A DNA stretch of 64,000 bases from Acidobacteriaceae bacterium (GCA_020247055.1 JADCJL010000173.1:1-64000); one strand, 5' to 3'; shown: positions 16,343 to 31,128, numbered from the stretch's first letter. Made by a program: numbers and translations. Notes: generated from the sequence alone by a model not told the origin.

Positions 16343-16899
16343 ATCGGCATTCGCGATCTTCCCGTGATCCTCTCCTTTTTGAACAAAATATCCACTACAG
16401 ATTGTTGAGGCATCGGCAAGGGACCGGTCTGGCAAGCTTCACGAGAGACAGCACTGCGCGAAAAGCTTTGCGCAAAAATCTTATCGTGGAGGGCTAACCC
16501 CGGAGTTGCAATCAGTTGAAAATACAACAATGGATTCCGGATTTCAGGAATGCCGGAGACCCCATGCGATATGGGCTTCCCCATCTCGAGGGCTGCTAGC
16601 GGATGGTGATTGGCGATCAGCACCACACTGGTGACGAATTGCGTGGTATTCCGCATACGGCTCACGGGGCGACCGGGCAGGATCATCCTGGGCGGACAAA
16701 TTGCAGCATTCCCATCACTCACACAAGGGCCGTGTTCGATTCGTCGAGCACAAAGACGCCACGATCATAAGGGCTAAAGAAATACGCCATGCAAGAGCCC
16801 GGGTAGTGGCGGCCAGTGTAATCTTATGCGTTTCAGTGATTCACCGTGTGATCATCGGCATCGCAATCGAAAGATTTGACCGTCTTACGCATGGAAAGA
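16343..16899. other. about 560 bp without a convincing gene, upstream of the restriction-modification operon
   Basis: Low-GC DNA between the methyltransferase start and the carboxylase gene. The promoter of the restriction operon should lie here. The frames present (for example one on the minus strand, 16291-16722, overlapping the methyltransferase) have no recognisable domain and no helix-turn-helix of a controller protein. GC rises again close to 16890, marking the right boundary of the island. Confidence 0.55.
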
Positions 16900-18444
16900 T
16901 CACAAAGGTATGTTGCCGTGCTTCTTGCGCGGAGTGGCGACCTTCTTGTTCTCCAGCATCCGCAGGCCGCGGATCAGCTTGGCACGGGTCTGGCGGGGCT
17001 CGATCACCGCGTCGATGAAGCCGTTCTCGGCCGCGACAAAGGGCGTGGCGAAACGCTCGTTGTAATCATCAATCCTGGCCGGCCGGCCCGCCGGGTCGTC
17101 GCGGCGGGAGAGAATGTTCACCGCTCCTTCCGCCCCCATCACCGCGATCTCGGCCGAGGGCCAGGCGTAGTTCAGATCCGTCCGGAGATGTTTGGAGCCC
17201 ATGACGCAATAGGCGCCTCCATACGCCTTGCGCGTGATCACCGTGATCTTGGGCACCGTCGCTTCGGCATACGCATAGAGCAGCTTCGCTCCATGCTTGA
17301 TGATGCCTCCCCACTCCTGCTCCGTGCCGGGCAGAAAGCCGGGCACATCCTCAAACGTAATGATCGGGATGTTGAACGCATCGCAGAAGCGGACAAAACG
17401 GGCGGCCTTCGTCGAAGAGTTGATGTCGAGACAGCCGGCCAGCACCGCGGGCTGGTTGGCGACAATGCCGACGCTACGGCCGTCGAGGCGGGCGAGCCCG
17501 ATCACGATGTTCTGGGCGAAATGCTCGTGCACTTCGAGAAACTCGCCGTCATCGACCGTCAGGCGGATCGCCTCCTTGATGTCATACGGCTGGTTCGAGG
17601 CGGCGGGGACTAACGTGTCGAGTTCGGGCGCGGCGCGGTCGATGGGATCGGTCGACGGGAGCTGGGGCGGGTCTTCGGCGTTGTTCTGGGGCAGATAGCG
17701 GAGCAGTTCGCGGATGTGGGCGAGGCACTCCTGATCGGAGGGGGCGAGGAAGTGGGCGACGCCGGAGCGGGAGTTGTGCGTCTGGGCGCCGCCGAGGTCC
17801 TCCTTCGAGACGTCTTCGTGCGTCACCGTCTTGATGACATCGGGGCCGGTGACGAACATGTGGGCCGTGTGGTCCACCATAAAAATGAAGTCCGTGAGGG
17901 CGGGCGAGTAGACGGCGCCGCCGGCGCAGGGGCCCAGGATGGCCGAGATCTGCGGAATGACGCCGGAGGCGATGGTGTTGCGGAGGAAGATATCGGCGTA
18001 GCCGCCGAGCGAGAGGACGCCTTCCTGAATGCGGGCGCCGCCGGAGTCGTTGAGGCCGATGACGGGGGCGCCGTTCTGCAGGGCGAGATCCATGATCTTG
18101 CAGATCTTTTGGGCGTTGGTGGCCGAAAGGGAGCCGCCGAAGACGGTGAAGTCCTGGGCGAAGACGTAGGCCAGGCGGCCGTGGATGAGGCCGTAGCCGG
18201 TGACGAAGCCGTCGCCGTCGATGACCTGGGCGTCCATGCCGAAGTCGCGGCAGCGGTGGCGGACGAGTTGATCGAGCTCTTCGAAGGTATCGGGATCGAG
18301 GAGGAGGTGGACGCGTTCGCGGGCGGAGAGTTTGCCTTCGGCGTGCTGGCGGGCCTGGCGTTGGGGGCCGCCGCCGGCGAGGGCCGCGGCTTGGCGGCGG
18401 CGGAGTTCGGCGACTCGGGCGTTGGCTTCACGATCTGGTGGCAT
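16900..18444 (-). CDS. acyl-CoA carboxylase carboxyltransferase subunit (propionyl-CoA carboxylase beta type)
   Basis: 514 residues from ATG at 18444, usual family length. N-terminal carboxyltransferase blocks: [40 protein letters not shown], and the oxyanion-hole region [19 protein letters not shown]-terminal blocks: [19 protein letters not shown] and [16 protein letters not shown]. The subunit transfers CO2 from biotin to an acyl-CoA, usually propionyl-CoA, giving methylmalonyl-CoA. The biotin carboxylase/carrier subunit is not in this window. The gene starts 7 bp after the pdxA stop on the same strand. The frame extends upstream into pdxA, but that part is not family-like. Confidence 0.95.
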   Translation of the reverse strand: MPPDREANARVAELRRRQAAALAGGGPQRQARQHAEGKLSARERVHLLLDPDTFEELDQLVRHRCRDFGMDAQVIDGDGFVTGYGLIHGRLAYVFAQDFTVFGGSLSATNAQKICKIMDLALQNGAPVIGLNDSGGARIQEGVLSLGGYADIFLRNTIASGVIPQISAILGPCAGGAVYSPALTDFIFMVDHTAHMFVTGPDVIKTVTHEDVSKEDLGGAQTHNSRSGVAHFLAPSDQECLAHIRELLRYLPQNNAEDPPQLPSTDPIDRAAPELDTLVPAASNQPYDIKEAIRLTVDDGEFLEVHEHFAQNIVIGLARLDGRSVGIVANQPAVLAGCLDINSSTKAARFVRFCDAFNIPIITFEDVPGFLPGTEQEWGGIIKHGAKLLYAYAEATVPKITVITRKAYGGAYCVMGSKHLRTDLNYAWPSAEIAVMGAEGAVNILSRRDDPAGRPARIDDYNERFATPFVAAENGFIDAVIEPRQTRAKLIRGLRMLENKKVATPRKKHGNIPL

Positions 18445-18451
18445 GAAACGA

Positions 18452-19432
18452 TCAGGGTAACACTGCGAGGCGGATGGCCATGTCGAGCGCGGCTTCGAAG
18501 CTGCGGGTGGAGGCCTGGCCTTTCCAGGCGATGTCGAAAGCCGTGCCGTGGTCGACGGAAGTCCGGATGATGGGCAGGCCGAGGGCGATGTTGACGCCTC
18601 CTTCAAAGTCGAGGAGTTTCGATGGAATGTGGCCCTGGTCGTGGTACATGCAGACGATGGCGTCGAACTTCTGGCGGCGGACGGCGAGATAGAAGAGCGT
18701 ATCGGGGGGGAAGGGGCCGTCGACGTTCCAGCCCTGGGCGCGGGCCCAGTCGACAGCGGGGCGGATTTCGTCGATCTCTTCGCGGCCGAACAGGCCGTTT
18801 TCGCCGGCGTGGGGGTTGAGGCCGGCGACGGCGACGCGGGCGTGGGGCTTGAGGCGGCGGACAGCGTGCCAGGTGAGTTCGATGATGGTTTGGATGCGGG
18901 GTTGGCGGCAGCGGTCGATGGCTTCGCGGAGCGAGCAGTGGGTGGAGACGTGGGTGACGATTAAGTCCGGCGAGGCGAGCATGATCGTGACGTCGTCGCT
19001 GCCGCAGAGTTCGCCGATGAGTTCGGTGTGGCCGGTGAAGCGGGGGTCGGAGAGTTGGGTGGCCTCCTTGTTCATGGGGAGGGTGACGAAGGCGGCGATG
19101 TCGCCGGCGAGGGCGGCGCGGGTGGCGCGGATGACGTATTCGCGGGCGGCGTGGCCGGAGCGGGCGTTGATCTGGCCGGGGGTGAGGTCGGCGTCGGCGA
19201 GGAGTTGGGCGTCGAGGATGTTGACGGGGCCGGGGGCGTAATCGGCGGGGCTGGCGATGGGCCGGAGGGTGAGTCCGAGGTTCAACTGTTGGTTGAGCCG
19301 GGCGAGGGGGGCGAGGTCTCCATAGACGACGTAGGGGACGGGGATGCGACCGGCGTGGGCGGCGAGGAGGAGGATTTCGGGGCCGACGCCGGAGGAGTCG
19401 CCCATGGTGATGCCGAACAGGGGGGAGTTCAT
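18452..19432 (-). CDS. pdxA: PdxA family dehydrogenase, likely PdxA2 (four-carbon acid 4-phosphate dehydrogenase)
   Basis: 326 residues from ATG at 19432. The start [17 protein letters not shown] is the PdxA signature. The metal and substrate residues are in [11 protein letters not shown], the loop [17 protein letters not shown], and [19 protein letters not shown]. Classical PdxA oxidises 4-phosphohydroxythreonine in vitamin B6 synthesis. Genes paired with a DUF1537 kinase, as here with a 4-bp overlap, belong to the PdxA2 type that oxidises and decarboxylates D-threonate or D-erythronate 4-phosphate. The pairing is the main basis for this choice; a B6 role cannot be excluded. Confidence 0.9.
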   Translation of the reverse strand: MNSPLFGITMGDSSGVGPEILLLAAHAGRIPVPYVVYGDLAPLARLNQQLNLGLTLRPIASPADYAPGPVNILDAQLLADADLTPGQINARSGHAAREYVIRATRAALAGDIAAFVTLPMNKEATQLSDPRFTGHTELIGELCGSDDVTIMLASPDLIVTHVSTHCSLREAIDRCRQPRIQTIIELTWHAVRRLKPHARVAVAGLNPHAGENGLFGREEIDEIRPAVDWARAQGWNVDGPFPPDTLFYLAVRRQKFDAIVCMYHDQGHIPSKLLDFEGGVNIALGLPIIRTSVDHGTAFDIAWKGQASTRSFEAALDMAIRLAVLP

Positions 19433-20448
19433 GCGAAGAGTTCCTTTACCTGTTGTACCAGCGTGGGGGGGCCGAAGCCGCCGGCTTTGGTGACAAAGAT
19501 GAGGGGCGAGTGGGGGGAGCGGCAGGCGGCGACGCCGGGGAGGAGTTCCGGCAGGGGTTCGAGCGTGGTGACGCCGAGGGTTTGCCAGAGGGCGCGGGCG
19601 GTGTCGCCGCCCATGATGAGGACGGCGTCGGGATGGTGTTGCTGGATGTAGTCGCGGGCTTGGGCGGCGAGTTCGTAGGCGGCGGATTCCGGGTTGGTCC
19701 GTGCGAGAGGCGTCGTCAGGACGGGGCTTTCGGAAAGTTCGGACTGGCGGCGGGAGTGGGGGTGGAGGCTGCCGCAGAGGACGAGCCATTGTTTGAGTTG
19801 GGGGCGGGGGGCGGGAGCCTGCGGGGGAAAAGCGTGGAGGCGGGCCCAGTGGGAGAGGAAGCCGGCGGGTCCGGCGAGGGTGGGGAGATGGGGAAGTTGG
19901 GCGAGGGCGGCGGCCCAGGCGGCGAGGTCGTCGTTGGTGGCGGCGTCGGCGATGGCGAGGGGGGGGAGGGGTTCGGTGAGTTGGTGGGGGTGGGTGAGGA
20001 GTTTGGCGGAGGGAAGGAGATCGAGGAGGTTCGAGGAGCGGACGGGCTGGCGGGGGTCGGCGGCGAATTCGGTGAGGTGGACGGGGGTGCCGTGGACGTG
20101 GAGGATGCCTTGGTGGAGGGTGCGGCCGACGGCGGGGTAGGCGGGGAGGTAGAGGACGGGGGCGGGCAGGGCGCTGAGTTCGGCGGGGATGTTGCCGCGG
20201 AGGGTGGAGTCGGTTTTCTTGTAGAGGGGCGCGGGGGCGGCGGCCCAGGATTGGAGGAGGGCGTGGGCTTGCGAGGGGGTGGCGTGGCGGGTGTTGGTAT
20301 CGACGATGAGGACGCCCTGGGGGAGGGCGGCGGGTTGCGGCGAGAGGGTGACGGTGGCGGCGAGGCCGAGGGTGGCGAGGAGGGAGCCGCATTCGAGGGC
20401 GCCGGTGGAGTCGTCGGCGAGGACGAGGCCGCGGGAGAGAGGTGGCAT
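19429..20448 (-). CDS. four-carbon acid sugar kinase (DUF1537 family)
   Basis: 339 residues. N-terminal domain blocks: VLADDSTGALECGSLLATLG, VDTNTRHATPSQA, and YKKTDSTLRGNIPAEL, which binds the acid sugar. C-terminal nucleotide-binding blocks: LIMGGDTARALWQTLGV, LPGVAACRS and FVTKAGGFGPPTLV. The family phosphorylates D-threonate, D-erythronate or L-erythronate, and the product passes to PdxA2-type dehydrogenases. It is about 80 residues shorter than many family members, although both ends are intact. Composition is extreme: C-rich codons give many Pro, Ala and Leu. The stop overlaps the pdxA start as ATGA. Confidence 0.92.
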   Translation of the reverse strand: MPPLSRGLVLADDSTGALECGSLLATLGLAATVTLSPQPAALPQGVLIVDTNTRHATPSQAHALLQSWAAAPAPLYKKTDSTLRGNIPAELSALPAPVLYLPAYPAVGRTLHQGILHVHGTPVHLTEFAADPRQPVRSSNLLDLLPSAKLLTHPHQLTEPLPPLAIADAATNDDLAAWAAALAQLPHLPTLAGPAGFLSHWARLHAFPPQAPAPRPQLKQWLVLCGSLHPHSRRQSELSESPVLTTPLARTNPESAAYELAAQARDYIQQHHPDAVLIMGGDTARALWQTLGVTTLEPLPELLPGVAACRSPHSPLIFVTKAGGFGPPTLVQQVKELFA

Positions 20449-20503
20449 GGGATTGATTGTTCCACGAGCCGAGGGGGGCAGCAGTTGCTAGGCTGGGAGA
20501 AGC

Positions 20504-21496
20504 GTGTTGGATTTTGTTTATCTTTTGGGATCGCTGGCGCTGCTGCTGACGGCGGCGAAGTATTTTGTGGAGGGGATCTCGGCGATTGCGGAGGCGCTGG
20601 GGGTGCCACCGCTGGTGATTGGGATGACGGTGGTGGCGTTTGGGACGAGCACGCCGGAGTTGGTGGTGAACACGATGTCGGCGGCGCAGGGATCGACGGA
20701 TCTGGCGTTTGGCAACATCGTGGGGGCTTGTTTGGTGAATGTGGGGGTAGTGCTGGCGGTGACGGCGCTGTTGGCTCCGCTGCGGGTGCAGTCGGCGTTG
20801 ATCACGCGGGAGTTGCCGATGTTGTCGTTGACGGTGGCAGCGGTCGTGGTTTTGGGGAGCGACCGGTTCCTGGACGGGGCGGCGGGGAGCGTTTGGACGC
20901 GGGCGGACGGCATCGTTTTGCTGTTGTTGTTTGGGGTGTTCCTGTACTACACGACGCGGGGGGCGCTGGCGGCGCCGCGGTCGGATCCCTTTCTGGCCGA
21001 TGTTCGGGACGAGGCGGCGGAGGTGAAGAAGAGGCCGTTGTGGGTGGAGATTGGGTTTACGCTGGGGGGCTTGGCGGGGGTTTCTTTCGGGGCGGACTGG
21101 ACGGTGGCATTCGCGGTGCAGATTGCGCGAGGAATGGGGGTATCGGAGGCGGTGATCGGGCTGACGATTATCTCGGTGGGAACGACGCTGCCGGAGTTGG
21201 CGACGTGTGTGCTGGCGGCGCGGCGGGGGGATTCGGACCTGGCGCTGGGCAACGTGGTTGGGTCAAACATTTTCAACCTGTTATGCATTGGCGGCTTGGT
21301 GAGCGTGATCCGGCCGATTCCGATTCCGGCGGGAGGCGAGGTGGATCTGCTGGTGATGGCGTTTCTTTCGATCTCGGTTTTGCCGTTGGCGCTGCGTGGG
21401 CGGCGGGTGATCAGTCGAACGGAAGGGTTGTTTTTGTTACTGGTATACGCAGGGTTTTTGGTGTGGCGTCTTGGGGAGGTTGGGCGAGCGCAGTAG
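20504..21496 (+). CDS. calcium/sodium antiporter family protein (CaCA, YrbG-like)
   Basis: 330 residues with about ten membrane segments in two homologous halves. The alpha repeats are visible: VVAFGTSTPELVVNTMSA with GNIVGACLVNVG in the first half, and ISVGTTLPELATCVLAA with LGNVVGSNIFNLL in the second. The Glu of each TPE/LPE motif binds the cation. The start is a GTG at 20504 with GGGAGA upstream. It is divergent from the sugar-acid kinase, with 55 bp between them. The exchanged ions cannot be read from sequence. Confidence 0.93.
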   Translation: MLDFVYLLGSLALLLTAAKYFVEGISAIAEALGVPPLVIGMTVVAFGTSTPELVVNTMSAAQGSTDLAFGNIVGACLVNVGVVLAVTALLAPLRVQSALITRELPMLSLTVAAVVVLGSDRFLDGAAGSVWTRADGIVLLLLFGVFLYYTTRGALAAPRSDPFLADVRDEAAEVKKRPLWVEIGFTLGGLAGVSFGADWTVAFAVQIARGMGVSEAVIGLTIISVGTTLPELATCVLAARRGDSDLALGNVVGSNIFNLLCIGGLVSVIRPIPIPAGGEVDLLVMAFLSISVLPLALRGRRVISRTEGLFLLLVYAGFLVWRLGEVGRAQ

Positions 21497-21594
21497 GCAA
21501 GTGGTCATCTGGCCTGCCGGGGTTCTTAGCCCGGGCGATGGGCCGCGGACGGGAATCGGTGTGGTGGTTCTGCGCAGGCGGCGTGTCCGGCGCA

Positions 21595-23922
21595 CTACGG
21601 AAGTTGGGGTAGGAGCGCACCCGCGATCTGCAGCGCCACCTCTTTCCCCTTCTCGCCGACCTCCCCCACCGGGCCCACGCAACTCGGACAGCCGGCCTCG
21701 CACGGACAGGCCGCAATCAGGTCCCGGGCGGTCTCTACCAACCGCTGTTGCTGCCGGAACAACGGTTCGCTCCCGCCCATCCCCCCGGGATAGTTGTCAT
21801 ACAGATAAAGATTCGGCTCCCACTCCCGCAGCCCTCCCGTCGCATCCTCGGTCAACGTAACGGCCAAATCCCGAGGATCACACATCAACAACAGCGCGCC
21901 CACGGCCCGTAACGCATTCCCAAGGCCCACTAAGCCATGCTGCTTCTCCGTCGGTGTGTACCCGGCAAACTCGGCCAGAAACGCCGCCGGGAAATGCAGC
22001 CAGAACGACGTCGTGTGCATTTCCTGCTCCGGCATCGACAGATTACCCGCCCCAACGTTTTCGAGCGTGTAGAACTTTACCTTCTTGAAGCCGACAATCT
22101 GCCGGTTCACACGCACCTCGCCCCACAAAGCCTGCCGCTCCTGCCCAAACTCATTCAGAATTTTTACCTGCGTGTAATCGATCGCATCCGTGAAATAGTC
22201 ACAATCCACGGCCCGCACATACGCCTTCCGCCCCTCGTAGTCGAATTTTTCCACCTGAAACTGACGCGCATCGTGCAGATAGATCGCTTTCTCATGAAGC
22301 GTCGTCAGAGCCGAAGGAAAATCGACCTCCGCAATTACCGTATTCTGCCGCGTTACATCGATCACCACAAAGTTATCGCTCGTCACCGCCCGCAGCGACA
22401 CCGCATCGGCCGGATAAGTATCCGAAGTCCAGTGCCACGTCGGCCCGGAGTGGTGCAACAACCCCAACTCCTCGAGAAACCGGCACATCTCGCCCGTCTC
22501 AACCGACCCGAACCGCTCCCCATCCCGAATCGGCAGCTCAAACGCCGCGCACTTCATGTGGCTCAGCAGAATCTCCAAATTGTTCGGATTAATGTGCGCC
22601 GATTCCGGCGGACGCCCGAAAAAATACTCCGGATGCTCCACAATGTACTGATCAAGCGGCGCGCTCGAAGCCACCAGCACCGCTATCGACAACCGGCCCC
22701 GCCTACCGGCCCGACCCGCCCGCTGCCACGTCGAGGCGATCGTACCCGGATAACCCGCCATCACAATCGCATCGAGCGAACCAATATCCACCCCCAACTC
22801 CAGCGCGTTGGTCGCAATCACCCCCCGCACCTCGCCCGACCGGATCTGCTTTTCAATCTCCCGCCGCTCCCGCGGCAGATACCCGCCCCGATAACCACTC
22901 ACACGCCCCCGCAGCGCCGGCAACCGCTCCGCCGCGTCCTTCAGATATTTCGTCAAGACCTCCGTCGCCAGGCGGTTGTTGGTAAACACCAGCGTCTGCT
23001 GCCCACGATCGAGAAATTCAAGCGCAATCCGCCGCGACTCGTGTAGATAACTCCGCCGGATTCCCAACTCCCGATTCACCACCGGCGGGTTGTAAAACAC
23101 AAAGTACTTCTCCGCCTGCGGCGCCCCGTTCTGATCGACCAGGGAAAACGGTACCTCGCCCAAGGCTTCGGCCAACTCCCGGGGGTTGGCAATCGTCGCC
23201 GAACAGCAGATCAATTGCGGCTTCGAACCATAAAACTCGCAGATCCGCCACAGCCGCCGCAAAATGTTGGCCAAGTGCGAACCGTATACTCCCCGGTAGT
23301 AGTGCAGTTCATCGATGACAAAGTAGCGTAGATTTTCAAACGCCTTGGCCCACTTGGTGTGGTGCGGCAGGATGCCGCTGTGTAGCATGTCCGGATTCGT
23401 GAACACGACGTTGGCCCGCTCCCGAATCGCCCGGCGGGCGTCCGACGGGGTGTCACCATCGTAGGTGAAGGCTTTGATCGGCAGACCCATGGCGTCTACC
23501 GTGCGCTGGAACTCTTGTAGCTGGTCCTCGGCCAAGGCCTTGGTCGGAAACAGGTACATCGCGCGCGCCCCCGGCTCCTCGACCAGACGGTTGAGCACCG
23601 GCAGGTTGTAACATAGCGTCTTGCCCGAAGCGGTGGGCGTCACCACTACCACGTTTCTTCCCGCCGCTACGTGCGCAAAAGCTTCCGCCTGGTGCGAGTA
23701 CAGCTCTCCGATGCCTCGCTGCGCCAACGCCCCCCGCAGCGCCGGCGTAACCGCCTCCGGCACCGCCGCCGTGACCGCGTCCCGGGCGGGCTGGTGCTGA
23801 ATCGAGCGGATCGGCGAGTTCTCCGCCGCCATCCACTCCTGAAAGCGAACCACCGCTCCGTCCAATCCCGAAGGCCGGTTCAGCGAAGCAGTGGGATCGG
23901 GAAAGCCTAAAGTAAGGTTCAT
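21595..23922 (-). CDS. DEAD/DEAH-box helicase with DUF1998 domain (MrfA/YprA family)
   Basis: 775 residues. Helicase motifs: Q-motif region ELYSHQAEAF, I VVTPTASGKTLCYNLPV, Ia LFPTKALAEDQLQEF, II VIDELHYYRGVYG, III CCSATIANPRE, V TNALELGVDIGSLD, VI QRAGRAGRRG. The C-terminal DUF1998 region ends with four cysteines (CDPR in the approach, then CPCEAGCPSCVGPVGE), the metal-binding set typical of MrfA. In Bacillus, MrfA works with the nuclease MrfB in repair of mitomycin damage; no MrfB-like gene is adjacent here. It is convergent with the antiporter gene. Confidence 0.94.
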   Translation of the reverse strand: MNLTLGFPDPTASLNRPSGLDGAVVRFQEWMAAENSPIRSIQHQPARDAVTAAVPEAVTPALRGALAQRGIGELYSHQAEAFAHVAAGRNVVVVTPTASGKTLCYNLPVLNRLVEEPGARAMYLFPTKALAEDQLQEFQRTVDAMGLPIKAFTYDGDTPSDARRAIRERANVVFTNPDMLHSGILPHHTKWAKAFENLRYFVIDELHYYRGVYGSHLANILRRLWRICEFYGSKPQLICCSATIANPRELAEALGEVPFSLVDQNGAPQAEKYFVFYNPPVVNRELGIRRSYLHESRRIALEFLDRGQQTLVFTNNRLATEVLTKYLKDAAERLPALRGRVSGYRGGYLPRERREIEKQIRSGEVRGVIATNALELGVDIGSLDAIVMAGYPGTIASTWQRAGRAGRRGRLSIAVLVASSAPLDQYIVEHPEYFFGRPPESAHINPNNLEILLSHMKCAAFELPIRDGERFGSVETGEMCRFLEELGLLHHSGPTWHWTSDTYPADAVSLRAVTSDNFVVIDVTRQNTVIAEVDFPSALTTLHEKAIYLHDARQFQVEKFDYEGRKAYVRAVDCDYFTDAIDYTQVKILNEFGQERQALWGEVRVNRQIVGFKKVKFYTLENVGAGNLSMPEQEMHTTSFWLHFPAAFLAEFAGYTPTEKQHGLVGLGNALRAVGALLLMCDPRDLAVTLTEDATGGLREWEPNLYLYDNYPGGMGGSEPLFRQQQRLVETARDLIAACPCEAGCPSCVGPVGEVGEKGKEVALQIAGALLPQLP

Positions 23923-23973
23923 ACGTGGGGTTTCGCTTTAGTTTCGCCGAAACCGCCACCGGAAACAAGACGA

Positions 23974-24306
23974 TTATTTGGCGCGGATGAACTCGTAGCG
24001 TTCCAGCGTCGCCGCGATGGCAAAGGGACGCCGCGCCGCCGCCGGCTCGGCCGGCTGCATTCCCTGGTTCCGAATCACCTTTCCCATGCAGCGCAGGCGC
24101 ACCGGGTTTCCCGCCATGGCACTCGGCAGCGTCACCAGGTACTCAATCGAATCGCCCACGGGCATCTCCGCTTCGGAGGTGAACAGCACTCCGCCCGAAC
24201 TCATGTTACGCGTCTCTCCCGCGCGCGAGATTGGTTCGCTGCCCGCTCGTACTAGCTCCAACGGCAACTGAATCTCGAATCGTTTGGTTTTTCTTTGTTC
24301 GCTCAC
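23974..24306 (-). CDS. PilZ domain protein
   Basis: 110 residues from a GTG start at 24306 with GGAGAAG just upstream. A basic N-terminal patch (RKTKRFEIQLPLEL) stands for the RxxxR switch, and TRNMSSGGVLFTSE stands for the (D/N)xSxxG motif. Together these are the cyclic-di-GMP binding elements of PilZ domains, here in a single-domain protein. The first element is K-x-x-R-F rather than R-R-x-x-x-R, so binding may be weak. Single PilZ proteins often control motility or polysaccharide output. It is 51 bp downstream-facing the helicase gene start on the same strand. Confidence 0.85.
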   Translation of the reverse strand: MSEQRKTKRFEIQLPLELVRAGSEPISRAGETRNMSSGGVLFTSEAEMPVGDSIEYLVTLPSAMAGNPVRLRCMGKVIRNQGMQPAEPAAARRPFAIAATLERYEFIRAK

Positions 24307-24418
24307 AGCTTCTCCAGACTAAGGCTAATTGCCTAGAACGGTCAATAGACCGAGTCCCAAAGTTATGTTGCTTTCGATGCAGTACGTTTTTAGGATTTGC
24401 CCTAGACTACGACAGAAA

Positions 24419-24651
24419 ATGCCACCGCCGCCGGGGTTGCTACAATCAGTGTCTGGGTTCCCTTTGCGCGCCATTCTCCGTATCGCCTCCGGTATCGGCC
24501 TCGTGATTATCGGGATTATCGGCCTGATTTTGCCGGTTATGCCCGGCTGGATCTTCCTGATCCCCGGCTTGGTGATCCTGGCGGACTACTTCCCCCCGGT
24601 ACGTCGCCTCGTGGATTGGGCCAAAGCGAAGATGGAGCGTGTCAAGAATTC

Positions 24652-24655
<4 letters not shown>
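24419..24655 (+). CDS. small membrane protein (PGPGW/YbaN-like)
   Basis: 78 residues from ATG at 24419. A single long hydrophobic hairpin ([20 protein letters not shown], then [17 protein letters not shown]) contains the GLILPxxPG-W pattern of small two-helix membrane proteins. It ends with an amphipathic basic tail ([16 protein letters not shown]). Function is unknown. The TGA overlaps the uvrA ATG. Other ATGs upstream (24365, 24377) would add residues with no homology signal. Confidence 0.75.
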
Positions 24656-27398
<2,743 letters not shown>

Positions 27399-27402
<4 letters not shown>

Positions 27403-28098
27403 CGGATCTCCCCGCTCCCGCCCCCTCCCGGGCCCCCTTCTGGGGCTGGGCGGATGTCTTCTTGACGCTCGGGGCCATCCTGCCGGCCTTCGCCCTGACC
27501 GCCGGCCTCCTTCTGCTGGCTTTCTTCCTGCTCGACGTCCGGCCCACGCCCGTCCAGTCGGCCATGCCCTCGCAGTTCCTGGCCTATCTGCTCTGGCTTG
27601 CCGCGGCAGCCTACTGCTTCCGCCTCCGCCACAAGCAGCCCTTCTGGCAGAGCCTGGGCTTCACCCTCCCGGACCGCCCCTGGCGGTTCCTCGCCTACGG
27701 TCCCCTGCTCACGCTCTTTGTCGGCGCCGCCGGCTGGGCCCTCCAGGCCAAAGAGGTCAAAATGCCGCTGATCGATCAGCTCCTGGCCGACCCCATCCAG
27801 CGGATCCCCTTCTTCCTGTTCGCCGTCACCTTCGGCCCGGTCTGCGAAGAGCTCTTCTTCCGCGGCCTGGTGCTGCCGGTCGCCGCCCGCAGCTTCGGCC
27901 CGGCGGCGGCGCTGGCGCTCACCAGCGTACCGTTTGCCCTCATCCACGGGCCCCAATACTCCTGGAGCTGGCAGCATCTGCTCCTGTTGACGGTCGCCGG
28001 TCTCGTCTTCGGCTGGCTGCGCCTGCAGTCCGGCACCGCCGCCGCCACGCTCACGCACTGTACTTATAATCTTGCAATGTTCGGAGGCTTCATCCTGA

Positions 28099-28115
<17 letters not shown>
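27399..28115 (+). CDS. CPBP family intramembrane glutamic endopeptidase
   Basis: 238 residues and about seven hydrophobic segments. Motif 1 is [12 protein letters not shown] with the Glu-Glu pair at 150-151 and Arg155. Motif 2 is [10 protein letters not shown] with His183, and motif 3 is [13 protein letters not shown] with His220. These residues form the active site of Rce1/CPBP proteases, which cut prenylated or membrane proteins and include bacteriocin-immunity members. The substrate is unknown. The start overlaps the uvrA stop (ATGA) and the end overlaps mtnA by 17 bp. Confidence 0.92.
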
Positions 28116-29112
<997 letters not shown>

Positions 29113-29117
29113 AAGCG

Positions 29118-29149
29118 AACAGGCCCTGAGCTTGCGCCCAGGGCCTGTT
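29118..29149. terminator. bidirectional hairpin terminator between mtnA and groL
   Basis: A perfect 11-bp stem AACAGGCCCTG / CAGGGCCTGTT with a 10-nt loop, in the 62-bp gap between two convergent genes. On the plus strand TTTCCTTGCTTTC follows; on the minus strand the reverse side continues into CGCTTTTAGC. It is well placed to end both transcripts. Confidence 0.8.
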
Positions 29150-29174
29150 TCCTTGCTTTCGCAGCGGGACTGGT

Positions 29175-30827
<1,653 letters not shown>

Positions 30828-30840
30828 TTAGCGTCCGTTA

Positions 30841-31128
30841 CTACGCGATCACGCCCAGGACTTCGTCCTCGCGCATGATCAGATATTCGTTGCCGTCAAC
30901 CTTGATGTCGCTGCCGGAATACTTCCCAAACAGGATGCGGTCGCCAGCCTTCAGTTCGAGCGGCACAACAGAGCCGTTGTCCAGACGCTTGCCATTGCCC
31001 ACGGCAACAACTTCGCCTTCCTGCGGCTTCTCTTTGGCGCTGTCCGGAATAATGATTCCGTTCAGAACGGTCTCTTTCTCTTCAATTCGTTTCACGACAA
31101 TGCGGTCGTGCAGTGGTCGGATGTTCAT
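30841..31128 (-). CDS. groS: co-chaperonin GroES (10 kDa)
   Basis: 95 residues from ATG at 31128, with GGAGG eight bases upstream. The full family pattern is present: [19 protein letters not shown], the mobile loop [19 protein letters not shown], and [13 protein letters not shown] with [11 protein letters not shown] at the end. It caps the GroEL ring. First gene of the groS-groL operon. Confidence 0.98.
   Translation of the reverse strand: MNIRPLHDRIVVKRIEEKETVLNGIIIPDSAKEKPQEGEVVAVGNGKRLDNGSVVPLELKAGDRILFGKYSGSDIKVDGNEYLIMREDEVLGVIA

Noticed and set aside
16291-16722. A 143-codon minus-strand frame as a possible controller gene of the restriction system
   Set aside because: Overlaps the methyltransferase in another frame and shows no helix-turn-helix or other domain.
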